64,000 nucleotides of DNA from Streptomyces leeuwenhoekii (GTDB lineage: Bacteria; Actinomycetota; Actinomycetes; Streptomycetales; Streptomycetaceae): contig NZ_LN831790.1 in NCBI RefSeq assembly GCF_001013905.1, positions 7,578,001-7,642,000 on the forward strand, written 5' to 3'. Within the stretch, counting starts at the first letter, position 1; each line of letters begins with the position of its first letter. Position numbers and translations under genes: made by a program. Positions 42,756 to 52,634 of this stretch are shown here, one piece after another. The notes beneath the pieces were generated by a model. That model searched no databases. It worked only from the letters and a program-made list of their open reading frames with translations, and was not told the DNA's origin.

Positions 42756-43416
42756 CCCGGGGTGTGCCGTCCCACCGCCACGCGGTCAGTCGGGGGTGCC
42801 CCGGCAGTTCGGTCCGTCCGGTGGCCCACAACAGGGTGGGCCAGGGGGCCGTGGACGACGGCGCGTGCGGAAACAGCCGGGCGAGCACCCGCGCGCACAG
42901 GTCGCCGGGCGGGCTCCATCCCAGTCCGAGCCCCTCCGCCAGGTCGTGCGTGTGCACCAGGGTCTCCACGATGCCCATCGCGGCGAAGCCCTCGGGGTCC
43001 GAGACGCCGAAGACATGGTGGGCCCGCGTGTGCGGAGACGCGGTGCGCACCATGGCGACCAGCAGCGCGCCGCTGGCTTCCAGGACCTGCAGCAGGCCGG
43101 CGGGTCCCGCCCCGCGGTCCGCGTGAATGGCGTTCGCCGGGCCGCCGGGACGCCGGCGCTCCCACACGAAGGGCACCTCGCCGTCCAGGGGAGGCGTCCT
43201 GGGGCCGAGTTGCGCGGCGTAGGCGAAGAGGTCGTCGCTGAGGTGCTCGACGGTTTCCCAGCAGTCCCACTCCAGCGAACCGGCCTTCTCCTCCCACGCG
43301 GCCGGCGGTGCCGTGCGAAGGGTGTCCACGGCGAGGCGCACGGCGAGGTCGAGGTCGTCGGCGGTGACGGGTGGCACGGGGGACTGGGAGAGGCCGATCT
43401 CGGCTGGTCCGGACAT
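42751..43416 (-). CDS. Mycothiol-dependent maleylpyruvate isomerase-like (DinB-fold) protein
   Basis: A 221-residue protein of the DinB/MDMPI fold, the group of mycothiol-using transferases of actinomycetes. The N-terminal four-helix bundle holds WDCWETVEHLSDDLFAYA near residue 50 and the HTHDLAEGLGL motif near residue 155, whose histidines would bind a divalent metal. The stop codon is the TAG on the minus strand of the CTAG target sequence. Since this copy of the target is native, the gene kept its original end when the insertion sequence arrived. The substrate is unknown; it may detoxify an electrophile. Confidence 0.85.
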   Translation of the reverse strand: MSGPAEIGLSQSPVPPVTADDLDLAVRLAVDTLRTAPPAAWEEKAGSLEWDCWETVEHLSDDLFAYAAQLGPRTPPLDGEVPFVWERRRPGGPANAIHADRGAGPAGLLQVLEASGALLVAMVRTASPHTRAHHVFGVSDPEGFAAMGIVETLVHTHDLAEGLGLGWSPPGDLCARVLARLFPHAPSSTAPWPTLLWATGRTELPGHPRLTAWRWDGTPRA

Positions 43417-43510
43417 GGCAGGACCGTACCGCCCCGGGAGGGAGCAGCGCCCCCTCTTTGATCACCGGCCGGGAGGCCCGGCCGGGGTCAGCGGCTCCCG
43501 CCCCGTGGTC

Positions 43511-44542
43511 CTACCGGGCGGGGCCGGCCGTGGTGTGCGGGGCAGGGCGCGGAGCGAGGTCGAGGGCGACTCGGGCGCCGCTGTGGAGGGAACGCACACC
43601 GGCCTCGGCGACCACGGCGGCCGCGTACCCGTCCCAGGTGCCGGGTCCGGTGACCTGGCCCCGGCGGGTGGCGTCGACCCAGGACCGCACCTCGCGGTCG
43701 TAGGCGTCGGCGAACCGTACGAGGTAGTCCGGGGCGACCTCCTCGCAGGCGCCGCCCGCCGCCGTCACCACCATGGTGTGCGCGTCCCCGATCCGGGCGC
43801 TGCCCGCCTCGCAGACGGCCTCGCACCGGACCTGGTAACCGAAGCCGCAGTTGACGAAGACCTCCACGTCGACCAGCGTGCCCCGCTCGGTCTCGAACAG
43901 CACGAACTGCGGGTCCGCGAGCCCTTCGGGCGCGCCCGCGGAGCCCCGGGGCCGCAGGACGGTCACCGCGGTCAGCTCCTGCCCCAGCAGCCAGCGGGCC
44001 GCGTCGATCTCGTGCGACACCGAGCTCTCGATCAGCATGGCGGAGGTGAAGTCCGGCGGGGAGGAGACGTTGCGGTGCGCGCAGTGCAGCATCAGCGGAC
44101 GGCCCAGGCGCCCGCTGTCGAGCAGGGACTTCAGGCGCTGGTACTCGGCGTCGTACCGCCGCATGAACCCGATCTGCGCCAGCCGCCGTCCCAGCCGCGC
44201 CTCCGCCTCCACCACGCGCAGCGCACCCTCGGAGCCGGGCACCATCGGTTTCTCGCACAGCACCGGCAGCCCCCGCGCGAAGGCGGCGAGCAGGGCTTCC
44301 TCGTGGGCGGGGCCGGGGGAGGCGATCAGCACGGCCTCGACGCCGGGAGCGTCGAGCACGGCCTCGGGGTCCGTGTGCACGACCACGCCGTCGATGCCGG
44401 CCACGGCTTCCTTCGCCCGCTCGGCATCGGGATCGGCGACCGCGGCGACCCTGGCACCGCTCACCGTCCGGTCGAGTCGCCGTACGTGGTCGGCTCCCAT
44501 GTGTCCCGCGCCCAGGACGGCCACACCCAACAGTTCCGCCAT
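43511..44542 (-). CDS. Gfo/Idh/MocA-family NAD(P)-dependent oxidoreductase (inositol dehydrogenase-like)
   Basis: A 343-residue Rossmann oxidoreductase. The N-terminal [18 protein letters not shown] binds the dinucleotide, VLCEKPM near residue 95 carries the catalytic lysine, and [11 protein letters not shown] near 178 carries the catalytic Asp/His region. These features place it among inositol 2-dehydrogenases and related sugar dehydrogenases. No other iol genes are near, so the true substrate is uncertain. It is leftward and solitary. Confidence 0.9.
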   Translation of the reverse strand: MAELLGVAVLGAGHMGADHVRRLDRTVSGARVAAVADPDAERAKEAVAGIDGVVVHTDPEAVLDAPGVEAVLIASPGPAHEEALLAAFARGLPVLCEKPMVPGSEGALRVVEAEARLGRRLAQIGFMRRYDAEYQRLKSLLDSGRLGRPLMLHCAHRNVSSPPDFTSAMLIESSVSHEIDAARWLLGQELTAVTVLRPRGSAGAPEGLADPQFVLFETERGTLVDVEVFVNCGFGYQVRCEAVCEAGSARIGDAHTMVVTAAGGACEEVAPDYLVRFADAYDREVRSWVDATRRGQVTGPGTWDGYAAAVVAEAGVRSLHSGARVALDLAPRPAPHTTAGPAR

Positions 44543-44969
44543 GCTCCCTCGGCTCCCTTCGCCGTGACGCCTGACCGGTCGGACGGGCCCACGGTGATCA
44601 GGGTTTCACGGCCGTCAAGGGACGGCCCGCCGCGCGCCGGTGACGCCCCACCGGCCGTGCAACCAGCGGTGCCGACTCGTGTGAAGACGGCTGCACGAGA
44701 TGTTGAGGGAGTTTTTGCCGATGGCCGGTCTCTGACGGTGAACCCCGTCCGTGAAGCGGACCGAAGGTATCGCGATCGCAAAGCGCGACCGAAAGTAGCG
44801 GACGGGAAATGACGGCCGTGTTACCGCCGTATTGACGGCACGCACGCGCTTGTCGCACGCTCACGGAGATAGGTGTTACATACAACCGGTTTGGCGGGTT
44901 GCCGGTCGCGTCTGCGAAAGCGGGGAGCGGCGGCGGAACCGGCCCGAACCGGAGCCAGGGAGGTAGAGC
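44543..44969. other. Divergent leader region of asnB
   Basis: A 427-bp gap with no gene. It includes the small hairpin GCCGTATTGACGGC near 44826-44839 and an AT-richer patch around 44870-44890 (TGTTACATACAACCGG), likely the asnB promoter zone. Confidence 0.5.
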
Positions 44970-46811
44970 ATGTGCGGCATCACCGGCTGGGTCTCCTTCG
45001 ACCGCGACCTGCGCTCCGAGGCCGCGACCTTGGACGCGATGACCGAGACGATGGCCTGCCGGGGCCCGGACGACCGCGGCACCTGGATCGAGGGCCCGGC
45101 GGCCCTCGGCCACCGCAGGCTCGCCATCATCGACCTGCCCGGCGGCCGTCAGCCGATGACGGCCGCCACCCCGCACGGCACCGTGGCGATCGTCTACTCC
45201 GGAGAGGCGTACAACTTCACCGAGCTGCGCCGTGAACTGACCGGCCGGGGCCACCGCTTCACCACCGACTCCGACACCGAGGTCGTCCTGCGCGGCTACC
45301 TGGAGTGGGGGGACGCGCTCGCCGAACGCCTGAACGGCATGTACGCCTTCGCGGTCTGGGACGGCCGGGTGGACAGGCTCGTCATGATCCGGGACCGCAT
45401 GGGCATCAAGCCATTCTATTACCACCCGACCGCCGACGGCGTGCTGTTCGGTTCCGAACCCAAGGCGATCCTCGCCAACCCGCTGGCCCGGCGCCGGGTG
45501 CGGCTGGACGGCCTGCGTGAACTGTTCACCATGATCAAGACGCCCGGCCACGCCGTGTGGGACGGCATGCGCGAGGTCGAACCGGGCACCGTCGTCACCG
45601 TCGACCGCTCCGGTGTGCGCCGCAGGGTCTACTGGGAGCTGGAAACCCGGCCGCACACCGACGGCCGCGACGCCACGATCGCCCGGGTCCGCTCGCTCCT
45701 CGACGACATCGTGCGCCGCCAGCTCGTCGCCGACGTGCCCCGCTGCACGCTGCTCTCCGGCGGCCTGGACTCCTCCGCGATGACCGCCCTCGCGGCCCGG
45801 CAGCTCGCCGAGCACGGCGAGAAGGTCCGCAGCTTCGCCGTCGACTTCGCCGGCCAGGCGGAGAACTTCGTCGCCGACGAACTGCGCGGCACCCCCGACA
45901 CGCCCTTCGTCCACGACGTGGCCCGCGCCGCCGGCACCGACCACCAGGACATCGTCCTGGACGCCCAGGCCCTCGCCGACCCCGAGGTGCGGGCGAAGGT
46001 GATCCGGGCCCGCGACCTGCCCGCCGGCTTCGGCGACCTGGACACCTCGCTCTACCTGCTCTTCCGGGCCATCCGCGAACACTCCACCGTCGCCCTGTCC
46101 GGCGAGTCCGCCGACGAGGTCTTCGGCGGATACCTCCAGTTCTTCGACGAGGAGGCCCGCAGCGCCGACACCTTCCCCTGGCTGGTGCGCCTGGGCCGCC
46201 ACTTCGGCGACGACGCGGGCGTCCTGCGCCCCGACCTGGTCAAGGCCCTGGAGCTCACGGAGTACGTGGCCGACGGCTACCGCGCCGCCGTCGCGGGCAT
46301 CCGGCGGCTGGACGGCGAGAGCGACTTCGAGTACCGGATGCGGCGGATCTGCCATCTCCACCTGACCCGCTTCGTGCGGATCCTGCTCGACCGCAAGGAC
46401 CGCGCGAGCATGGCCGTGGGCCTGGAGGTCCGGGTGCCGTTCTGCGACCACCGGCTCGTCGAGTACGTCTACAACACGCCCTGGGCTCTGAAGTCCTTCG
46501 ACGGCCGGGAGAAGAGCCTGCTGAGGGAGGCCACGGCGGACCTGCTGCCCCGGTCCGTCTACGACAGGGTCAAGAGCCCCTATCCGTCCACGCAGGACCC
46601 CCGGTACGCCGTCGCGCTCCAGGACCAGGCCAGGGAGCTGCTCTCCCGGTCCGGCCATCCGGTCTTCGATCTCGTCGACCCGGAGCGCCTCCGGCAGGCC
46701 GCCGACCGCGACACGCCCCTGACCACGCAGGCGGCCCGGCGCGGCCTGGAACGCGCCCTCGACCTGGCGCAGTGGATCGATCTCTACACACCGGAGATCT
46801 CGCTCGGCTGA
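44970..46811 (+). CDS. asnB: Asparagine synthetase B (glutamine-hydrolysing)
   Basis: A 613-residue class B asparagine synthetase. The N-terminal nucleophile glutaminase domain starts MCGITGW with Cys2 as nucleophile and contains RLAIIDLPGGRQPM and YSGEAYNF. The synthetase domain has the pyrophosphate loop LLSGGLDSSAMTAL near residue 265 and GESADEVFGGY near 380. The protein makes asparagine from aspartate, ATP and glutamine, or amidates a related acid. It is a solitary gene ended by a perfect hairpin. Housekeeping AsnB is the likely call; a specialised amidotransferase role cannot be excluded. Confidence 0.95.
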   Translation: MCGITGWVSFDRDLRSEAATLDAMTETMACRGPDDRGTWIEGPAALGHRRLAIIDLPGGRQPMTAATPHGTVAIVYSGEAYNFTELRRELTGRGHRFTTDSDTEVVLRGYLEWGDALAERLNGMYAFAVWDGRVDRLVMIRDRMGIKPFYYHPTADGVLFGSEPKAILANPLARRRVRLDGLRELFTMIKTPGHAVWDGMREVEPGTVVTVDRSGVRRRVYWELETRPHTDGRDATIARVRSLLDDIVRRQLVADVPRCTLLSGGLDSSAMTALAARQLAEHGEKVRSFAVDFAGQAENFVADELRGTPDTPFVHDVARAAGTDHQDIVLDAQALADPEVRAKVIRARDLPAGFGDLDTSLYLLFRAIREHSTVALSGESADEVFGGYLQFFDEEARSADTFPWLVRLGRHFGDDAGVLRPDLVKALELTEYVADGYRAAVAGIRRLDGESDFEYRMRRICHLHLTRFVRILLDRKDRASMAVGLEVRVPFCDHRLVEYVYNTPWALKSFDGREKSLLREATADLLPRSVYDRVKSPYPSTQDPRYAVALQDQARELLSRSGHPVFDLVDPERLRQAADRDTPLTTQAARRGLERALDLAQWIDLYTPEISLG

Positions 46812-46834
46812 CGGGCCGCCTGGAAGCCCGGCCG

Positions 46835-46868
46835 GTCCCGGTGCGGCGCGATCATGCCGCACCGGGAC
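46835..46868. terminator. Hairpin between asnB and hydrolase
   Basis: Perfect 13-bp arms GTCCCGGTGCGGC and GCCGCACCGGGAC around an 8-nt loop, placed between the convergent genes and usable for both. Confidence 0.8.
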
Positions 46869-46916
46869 GAGGCGTGCCCCCTTCGGGCCCACGGGCCGCC
46901 GCGCCGCCCGGCCGAC

Positions 46917-48524
46917 TCATTCGTCGGTGGCTGCCACGCCGTCGTCCTCGGAGCCGCACGAGCTACCGCTGGGCGGCAGGGTGCCGAACAGCAGGAAGGC
47001 GTCGACCTTGCGGTGCACGCACTTGGAGGACGCGTACCCGGTGTGCCCCTCGCCGCGGTTGTCGAGCACCACGGCCGCGTCGCCGAGCCGTTCGGCCGTC
47101 TCCTCCGTCCAGCGGTACGGCGTCGCCGGATCGCCGCGCGTACCGACGAGCAGCATCTTCGGTGTGTCGACGTCCTTGACCTTCTCGCGGATGAAGTCGG
47201 TGCCCTTGGGGCGGCCGTAGCACATCAGCACCTGGGTGAGCCGGTACTGCCCGAAGATCGGTGAAGCCTTCTCGTACGCGGCCCGCAACCGCCCGAGCGA
47301 GCGGGTGACCTGCGCGGCGGTCGGCCGGTCCGGGTCGTCCGCGCAGTTGATCGCCATCAGCGCGGCGGGCAGGTTGTCGAGGGGGACGTCCTCGTCGTCG
47401 ACGAGGCCGCCGTCGGTGCCGCGGGCGGGGCCCTCCTGCCGGACGGGGAAAGCCACACCGCCGGAGACGAAGCCCTCCAGGGCGCTCGTGTCGCCGTCCT
47501 CGACCAACTGCGCGAGAGCCCGTTGCAGCAGGGGCCACATCTCCCTGCTGTACAGGGCCTGCCCGATCGCGCCCACCAGATCCTGCCCGGTGAACCGGTC
47601 CCCGAAAGCCGTGGGCACCGGGTCGTCGTCGAGCGAGTCGACCAGGTGCACGACCTGCTCCCGCGCGGCCCGCGGGTCCTGGCCGAACGGGCAGGCGATG
47701 TCGTTCGTGCACCATTGGATGAAGTTCTCCAGCGCCGTCTGCTGCCCCTTCGCGCCGACCAGTCCCTGCTGAGGCAGCGGCTCCGTCAGCGTGTCCACGC
47801 CGTCCAGCACCATCCGCCCGACCTTTCCGGGGAACTGGGCCGCGTAGACCGCGCCGAGCCGGGTCCCGTAGGAGAAGCCCAGGTAGTTGAGCTTGTCGTC
47901 GCCGAGCGCCTGACGTATCACGTCCATGTCCCGCGAGGCGTTGACCGTGCCTATGTGCGGCAGGACGGGGCCCGAGTGCCGCACGCACTTGGCGACGGCG
48001 TTCCGCAGGCGCCGCAGCACCTCCTGCGTGTCGCCGTCCTCCTCGTCCCCGTCCGTCGCCTCCAGGATCTCGACGGAGCCCTCGCCGCAGGAGACCGGCG
48101 ACGACCTGCCGACGCCCCGGGGATCGAAGGCCACCACGTCGTAGCCGTTGGTCAGATGGAGGAAGTCCTTGCCGCCGGAGGCGAGTTCGCTGACGCCGGA
48201 GCTGCCCGGGCCGCCGAAGTTCAGCAGCACCGATCCCTCGGACTCACCGGTCGCCCGGTAGCGGGCCAGGGCCAGGTCGAGGGTGCCCGCCCCCGGCCGG
48301 GCGTAGTCGAGGGGGACGGTGACCTTCCCGCATTGCAGGTCCTTCGGCGCGTCCGCGCTCTCGCACGCCGTCCACCGGACCTTCTGGGCGTAGAACCGGG
48401 CCAGGCCCGGATCGGTGCCGTCCCGGGCGACGGCGGGCAGGCCCGCGCCCAGCAGGGCCAGCCCCAGTGCGCCGGTGACCGCGCAGCGCCGTACCGAGGA
48501 GCGGGTCGACAGCTTGGCCAGCAT
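46917..48524 (-). CDS. Secreted alpha/beta-hydrolase, tripeptidyl aminopeptidase (SlpD/Tap) type
   Basis: A 535-residue exported hydrolase of the TAP-like group. The signal peptide covers about residues 1-34 with an ARA-like cleavage area. The catalytic serine sits in GFSYGTRLGAVYA near residue 206. The acid is probably the Asp in GTRGDPATPY, and the histidine is in RGEGHTGYAS. The lid region with LPAALMAINCADDPD is typical of Streptomyces SlpD/SlpE and Tap, which remove tripeptides from secreted proteins. The ATG follows GGAGGCATCG. A simple peptidase role is likely. Confidence 0.9.
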   Translation of the reverse strand: MLAKLSTRSSVRRCAVTGALGLALLGAGLPAVARDGTDPGLARFYAQKVRWTACESADAPKDLQCGKVTVPLDYARPGAGTLDLALARYRATGESEGSVLLNFGGPGSSGVSELASGGKDFLHLTNGYDVVAFDPRGVGRSSPVSCGEGSVEILEATDGDEEDGDTQEVLRRLRNAVAKCVRHSGPVLPHIGTVNASRDMDVIRQALGDDKLNYLGFSYGTRLGAVYAAQFPGKVGRMVLDGVDTLTEPLPQQGLVGAKGQQTALENFIQWCTNDIACPFGQDPRAAREQVVHLVDSLDDDPVPTAFGDRFTGQDLVGAIGQALYSREMWPLLQRALAQLVEDGDTSALEGFVSGGVAFPVRQEGPARGTDGGLVDDEDVPLDNLPAALMAINCADDPDRPTAAQVTRSLGRLRAAYEKASPIFGQYRLTQVLMCYGRPKGTDFIREKVKDVDTPKMLLVGTRGDPATPYRWTEETAERLGDAAVVLDNRGEGHTGYASSKCVHRKVDAFLLFGTLPPSGSSCGSEDDGVAATDE

Positions 48525-48840
48525 CGATGCCTCCAGGGGCGCCCCGTCGCGGACCGGAGATCGGCGCCTTGGGCTCACCATAGACGGCCCCCCGAAACGA
48601 CGCCTCCGGACGAGCGGGGCGGTCCCGGGCGCCCCATCTCCGTCCCGCCCGCATAGGCGTTCGAGCGAGGTCGTCGCGAGCGGCGGCCAAAGGGATGCGC
48701 CGGGGGCCTGTGCGGCACCCTCTCGGACCGTGCCGCCCTTGCCGGTGGAGCCGGCGTCGGCGCAATCGTTCCCCGCGGCCGGGTCGTGCGGAGAACCCCG
48801 TCCGTCCCGGGCCCGGGGCGGGCGGACCGGCCGGCCGGCG
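48525..48840. other. Intergenic region hydrolase to deaminase
   Basis: A 316-bp gap between two leftward genes. It has no supported gene, and no strong hairpin or promoter boxes were seen. Confidence 0.4.
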
Positions 48841-49326
48841 TCAGTCCCGGCCGGAATGGAAGCGGCGGTGCAAGGCGTGGATCTCCTCGGCCAGTTCGGG
48901 CACCGGGCCCTCGACGGTGACGCCCGGCGCGATCTCCCGGACCGGCAGCGTCCGTACCGGCGGAGCGGGCACCCCCAGCTCCGTGAGCCAGGCGGAGAGC
49001 TGCTCCGAGGAGGCGATGTACACGATGCGCCCGAGACCCACCCAGGCGTGCGCGGCGGCGCACATCGGGCAGTGTTCGCCCGATGTGTACACGGTCGCGG
49101 CCGCCCGCTCCTCGGGCGTCATGTGAGCGGCTGACCAGCGGGCCAGCTCGAACTCGGGGTGGCGGGTGCGGTCACCGGACGCCACCCGATTGTGGTCCTC
49201 GGCGAGCACCGTGCCGTCCGGGGCGGCCAGGACCGAACCGAACGGCTCGTCCCCCGCCTCCAGCGCCTCGGCCGCCAGTTCGACGCAGCGGCGCAGGAGC
49301 GGCAGTTCGGTGTCCTTCACGGCCAT
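48841..49326 (-). CDS. Nucleoside/guanine deaminase, cytidine deaminase superfamily
   Basis: A 161-residue zinc deaminase. The zinc ligands are seen as HPEFELA near residue 56 (His with catalytic Glu) and GEHCPMCAAAH near residue 84 (two cysteines). This is the HxE-CxxC signature of guanine or generic nucleobase/nucleoside deaminases, and the sequence lacks the features of tRNA-editing TadA. The product probably works in purine salvage. It is leftward with a 316-bp upstream neighbour gap and stands alone. Confidence 0.88.
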   Translation of the reverse strand: MAVKDTELPLLRRCVELAAEALEAGDEPFGSVLAAPDGTVLAEDHNRVASGDRTRHPEFELARWSAAHMTPEERAAATVYTSGEHCPMCAAAHAWVGLGRIVYIASSEQLSAWLTELGVPAPPVRTLPVREIAPGVTVEGPVPELAEEIHALHRRFHSGRD

Positions 49327-49557
49327 GGCGTACGGTCCCTTCCCGCGAGGTGGTCTTCGCGGGGAACCCTACGCCCGGGGCCGCGCGGGAGGTCCCGCCG
49401 GTGCCGTCCCGCGCTCATGCACGAAGCGGGCCCGTCAGGGACGAGGGACGGGCGCTGGCGGCCGGTCGGCGCGCGACCGAGCGGCGATCACCAAGACGAT
49501 CCCGTACGAGTTCCCACCCGCCGCGGCACGGCCGCGGCCACGGAGTACGGAGGCGCG

Positions 49558-49925
49558 ATGCCCCTGCGGATGAAGCTGTCGGCGATCACCCTGGACTGCG
49601 CCGATCCGCAGGCGCTCGCCGAGTTCTACCGGCAGGCCACCGGGCTGCGGCCGTACCGCGCCTCGAACGGCGACTTCGCGGGCCTGACGAGCGAGGAGGG
49701 GCTCTTCCTCGGCTTCCAGCGGGCCGACGGCCACCGGCCCCCGACCTGGCCCGGCCGGGCCGCGCCGCAGCAGACCCATCTCGACTTCCAGTCGACGATC
49801 TCGGCGAGGCCGAGGCCCGGCTCGTGGAACTGGGCGCCACCAAGCCGGGGCACCAGCCCGACGAGGACAGGTGGCGGGTGCTCATCGACCCGGCCGGGCA
49901 CCCGTTCCGCCTGACCAGGGGCTAA
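49558..49925 (+). pseudogene. VOC-family protein gene with a frameshift
   Basis: The ATG at 49558 opens a VOC/glyoxalase reading frame (MKLSAITLDCADPQALAEFY and on to THLDFQ). At about 49791 the homology jumps to the next frame, which continues as VDDLGEAEARLVELGATKPG and ends after HPFRLTRG at 49925. One missing G between CAG and TCGAC accounts for it. With the base restored, the protein would have about 122 residues, normal for the family. This is either a true loss of function or a sequencing error. The class is the one often annotated as VOC of actinobacterial type. Confidence 0.75.
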
Positions 49926-50300
49926 CGCCCGGGACGGCGACGGGCGGCACGCCCGCCGGTTCCCTGGGTGTACCGCGCGCGGTGATCTCCGGGCCTGGGG
50001 TTCCTCGCCCGGGCCCGACGGCGTCGGCTCGGCGGCGGCACGTGCCCGGTCCGGCTCGGCCACGCCGAGCAGGACGGCGATCGCGGTTCCACTCGTCTGC
50101 CCCCGGGCGGCGCGGACACTGTGGAAGACGCCGCCGGCCCCGGCAGGAAGACGGGGCCGGACGGGGGCGCGGGCATACGGACACCCGCAGGCCGGTCCGG
50201 TCGGTACGGACCGGCCTGCGGGGCGTTCCTTTCCTGATGGTGGGCCGCCGGTGACCACGACGCGTGGCCTGCCGGGCCGTGCCCCAGGTTCGAGAGACCC
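49926..50300. other. Intergenic region VOC to SPW-repeat gene
   Basis: A 375-bp gap between convergent units. It has no supported gene but contains a long perfect terminator hairpin at 50185-50221. Confidence 0.5.
50185..50221. terminator. Perfect hairpin with T-rich tail
   Basis: 15-bp perfect arms CCGCAGGCCGGTCCG and CGGACCGGCCTGCGG around a 7-nt loop, followed on the plus strand by TTCCTTTCCT. Confidence 0.8.
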
Positions 50301-50741
50301 CTAGCGCTTGGGGACGCTCTTCGCCGCTGTGGCGGCGCACACGGCTCCGAGGATGATCGCGAGGGCGCCGATCACGATGTTGTTCCACACGACGCCGGCG
50401 TCCGGATCGTTGCCGACGATCCACGGCGAGATGATCATCCACACGCCTATCGCGCACATGGCCCAGCTGAGGCCGTACATGCGCTCCGGCGCCCTGGTGA
50501 ACCCGAGGGCCAGCAGACCTATCGCGATGCCCATGATCAGGTTGTGCGCCACGAGGGCCGGCTGGCTCGTCGTGTAGTGGAGTATCCACGGGGACGCGGC
50601 ACAGTACAGACCGAGCAGGAAGACCGGTCCGTCCACGAGCGCCACATCCCGGCCGCCGAGCACGCGGTCGTAGCGCGCCCGCATCTCCGAGGCGTCGGGG
50701 TGGCTGGTGATGTCACCTCTGGGGTGCGAGACGTTGGCCAT
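50301..50741 (-). CDS. SPW-repeat membrane protein
   Basis: A 146-residue integral membrane protein with four predicted helices. It carries two SPW repeats (PF03779), seen as AASPWILHYTTSQPALVAHN and ISPWIVGNDPDAGVVWNNI, which form matching half-proteins. The N-terminal 30 residues are hydrophilic. The function is unknown; such proteins are widely linked to stress in actinomycetes. The ATG at 50741 is preceded by GAAGGAGACGACTC; the much longer open frame in front is not coding. Confidence 0.9.
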   Translation of the reverse strand: MANVSHPRGDITSHPDASEMRARYDRVLGGRDVALVDGPVFLLGLYCAASPWILHYTTSQPALVAHNLIMGIAIGLLALGFTRAPERMYGLSWAMCAIGVWMIISPWIVGNDPDAGVVWNNIVIGALAIILGAVCAATAAKSVPKR

Positions 50742-51260
50742 GAGTCGTCTCCTTCTGGCTTTCAGGGCGACCGCGTCTGGTGCGGTATGCGGTCGACGCC
50801 GCCTAGTCCATACTGCTCTTATTTTTCCTTTATGTGTAGTGCTGGGTGATTCGATGCCACGGGACGCCGTCGGCAGGCCCCCGCTCCGGTGGTGGACCAC
50901 CGCGGCCGGGCGGCACCGGATCCGGGGTGAGCGGTCCCCCCCGGCGGGACCGCCGAGAGGGTGCCGGTGATGCCGCGGCCAGTGGTGCCGGTGATCCGGC
51001 CAGGTGGCGGAAACGGTGGTGCCCGCCCCGCGCGAGCGGGTCCGGCCTTCGGCTGTGGCGCCGGGGGTCGGCGTGGACATCCCTCCGTGCCGCGTTCCGG
51101 GCGGTGACGGCCGGGCCCGGCCCGGGCTTCCGGCAGCCCGCGCGGGCGGGACGTTCGACGGCGTGCGTGGGCCGGGTCGGCCGGAGCTGTTTCACTGATG
51201 GATCATCAAGCGCCGGTTCAGCTAAGCGGGTTGGCGCGCGCACTTCGCCCTGACGACGCC
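50742..51260. other. Intergenic region SPW gene to photolyase
   Basis: A 519-bp gap between two leftward genes. It includes an AT-rich patch around 50815-50845 (TCTTATTTTTCCTTTATG), probably part of the SPW promoter. No gene is supported. Confidence 0.45.
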
Positions 51261-52634
51261 TCAGTCGAGGGCGCGTGCCTCCCTGAAGCGGGCCAGCCCC
51301 TCGGCGAGGCCGACGATCGGATCGGGATAGTCCACCGCGGCCCGGTCCGTGCCCCGCAGCCGCCACGGTTCGAACACCGCCGGCGGGCCGAGGCGGGCCA
51401 GCTCCGGCACCCACCGTCGGACGTACGCGCCGGCCGGATCGTAGCGGCGGGCCTGGAGGACCGGGTTGAGGACCCGGTTGGGCCGGGTGTCGGTGCCGGT
51501 CCCGGCCGCCCACTGCCAGTTGAGCTGGTTGTTGGCGATGTCCCCGTCGACCAGCAGGTCGAGGAAGTGCCGGGCGCCCGCCCGCCAGTCGACGTACAGC
51601 GTCTTGGTGAGGAAGACGGCCGTCAGCAGCCGTCCGCGGTTGTGCATCCAGCCCTCCTGGCGCAGTTGCCGCATCGCCGCGTCGACCAGCGGATAGCCGG
51701 TGCGGCCCTCCTGCCACGCCCGGAGGTCCCGCTGTGCCGTGGGGCCGGACCGCCAGCGATCGTGCCGGGGGCGGTAGTCGGCGGTCGACGCATCCGGGCG
51801 GGCGGCCAGGACCTGACGGTGGAAATCACGCCAGGCGAGTTGGCGCGTGAATGCCTCCCCGCCGGGGCCGCCCGCCTCGCGTGCGCGCTGGACGAGCTCC
51901 ACGGGGGACAGGGTGCCGAAGTGCAGGTGGGGCGAGAGACGGGAGGTGGCGTCCCCGGCCAGGTCGTCCTGCCGGTCCGCGTAGTCGTCGATCCCGCGGC
52001 GCAGCCACGCCGCCAGCCGCCGGCGGGCCTCCGCCTCGCCGCCCGTGGCCAGCCCCGGCGACACGCCGGTGACGCTCCCGCGCGAGGGCAGGGGCTCGGA
52101 ACCGATTTCGTCCGGCACCCGGACGGCGCGGGGCGCGGCGAGGAGGCCGCGCAGCGGCTGCCGTGCCCAGTGCCGGAGGTACGGCGTGAACACCGCGAAG
52201 TGATCCGCGGAGGCGGGCGTCACCACGCCGGGCGGCTGGACGGTGGTCACCGTGTCGTGGACGTGCAGCCGACGTCCCTGTGCCTCCAGCGCGCGGCGCA
52301 GCCGCTGCTCCCGGTGCTGGGCGTAGGCGCTGACGTCCGACGCCATGTGGATGTCACCGGCGTCCGCCTCGGCCGCCACGGCGCACACCTGCTCCACGAC
52401 ATCACCGGACCGGACGATGAGCCGTCCGCCGCGCTCCCGCAGACCCGTGTCCAGGTCCCGCAGGCAGTCGGCCAGGAACGCCCTGCGGTTGGGGACGGCG
52501 AAACCGGCGCGGTCCACCGCCGTATCCCGCACGAAGAGAGGTACCACCTGGCGGGAGCCGTCCCCCGCGGCACGCAGCGGGGGATGGTCGTGCAGCCGCA
52601 GATCGGCGGTGAACAGGACGACCGAGACGTTCAT
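51261..52634 (-). CDS. phrB: Deoxyribodipyrimidine photolyase
   Basis: A 457-residue DNA photolyase of class I that repairs cyclobutane pyrimidine dimers with blue light. The N-terminal Rossmann-like domain for the antenna cofactor starts SVVLFTADLRLHDHPPL. The C-terminal FAD domain shows HLHFGTLSPVE, QLAWRDFHRQVL, GYPLVDAAMRQLRQEGWMHN and NWQWAAGTGTDTRPNRVLNP, the last being the hallmark of CPD photolyases. The ATG start follows GAAAGG-like purines. It is leftward and not in an obvious operon. Confidence 0.95.
   Translation of the reverse strand: MNVSVVLFTADLRLHDHPPLRAAGDGSRQVVPLFVRDTAVDRAGFAVPNRRAFLADCLRDLDTGLRERGGRLIVRSGDVVEQVCAVAAEADAGDIHMASDVSAYAQHREQRLRRALEAQGRRLHVHDTVTTVQPPGVVTPASADHFAVFTPYLRHWARQPLRGLLAAPRAVRVPDEIGSEPLPSRGSVTGVSPGLATGGEAEARRRLAAWLRRGIDDYADRQDDLAGDATSRLSPHLHFGTLSPVELVQRAREAGGPGGEAFTRQLAWRDFHRQVLAARPDASTADYRPRHDRWRSGPTAQRDLRAWQEGRTGYPLVDAAMRQLRQEGWMHNRGRLLTAVFLTKTLYVDWRAGARHFLDLLVDGDIANNQLNWQWAAGTGTDTRPNRVLNPVLQARRYDPAGAYVRRWVPELARLGPPAVFEPWRLRGTDRAAVDYPDPIVGLAEGLARFREARALD

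Noticed and set aside
44970..46811. AsnB as a beta-lactam synthetase-like or peptide-tailoring enzyme
   Set aside because: The catalytic Cys2 and full glutaminase motifs are intact and no biosynthetic neighbours are present.
50270..50310. A tRNA-like T-arm (GGTTCGAGAGACC) near the SPW gene end
   Set aside because: No matching acceptor, D- or anticodon stem could be built around it.
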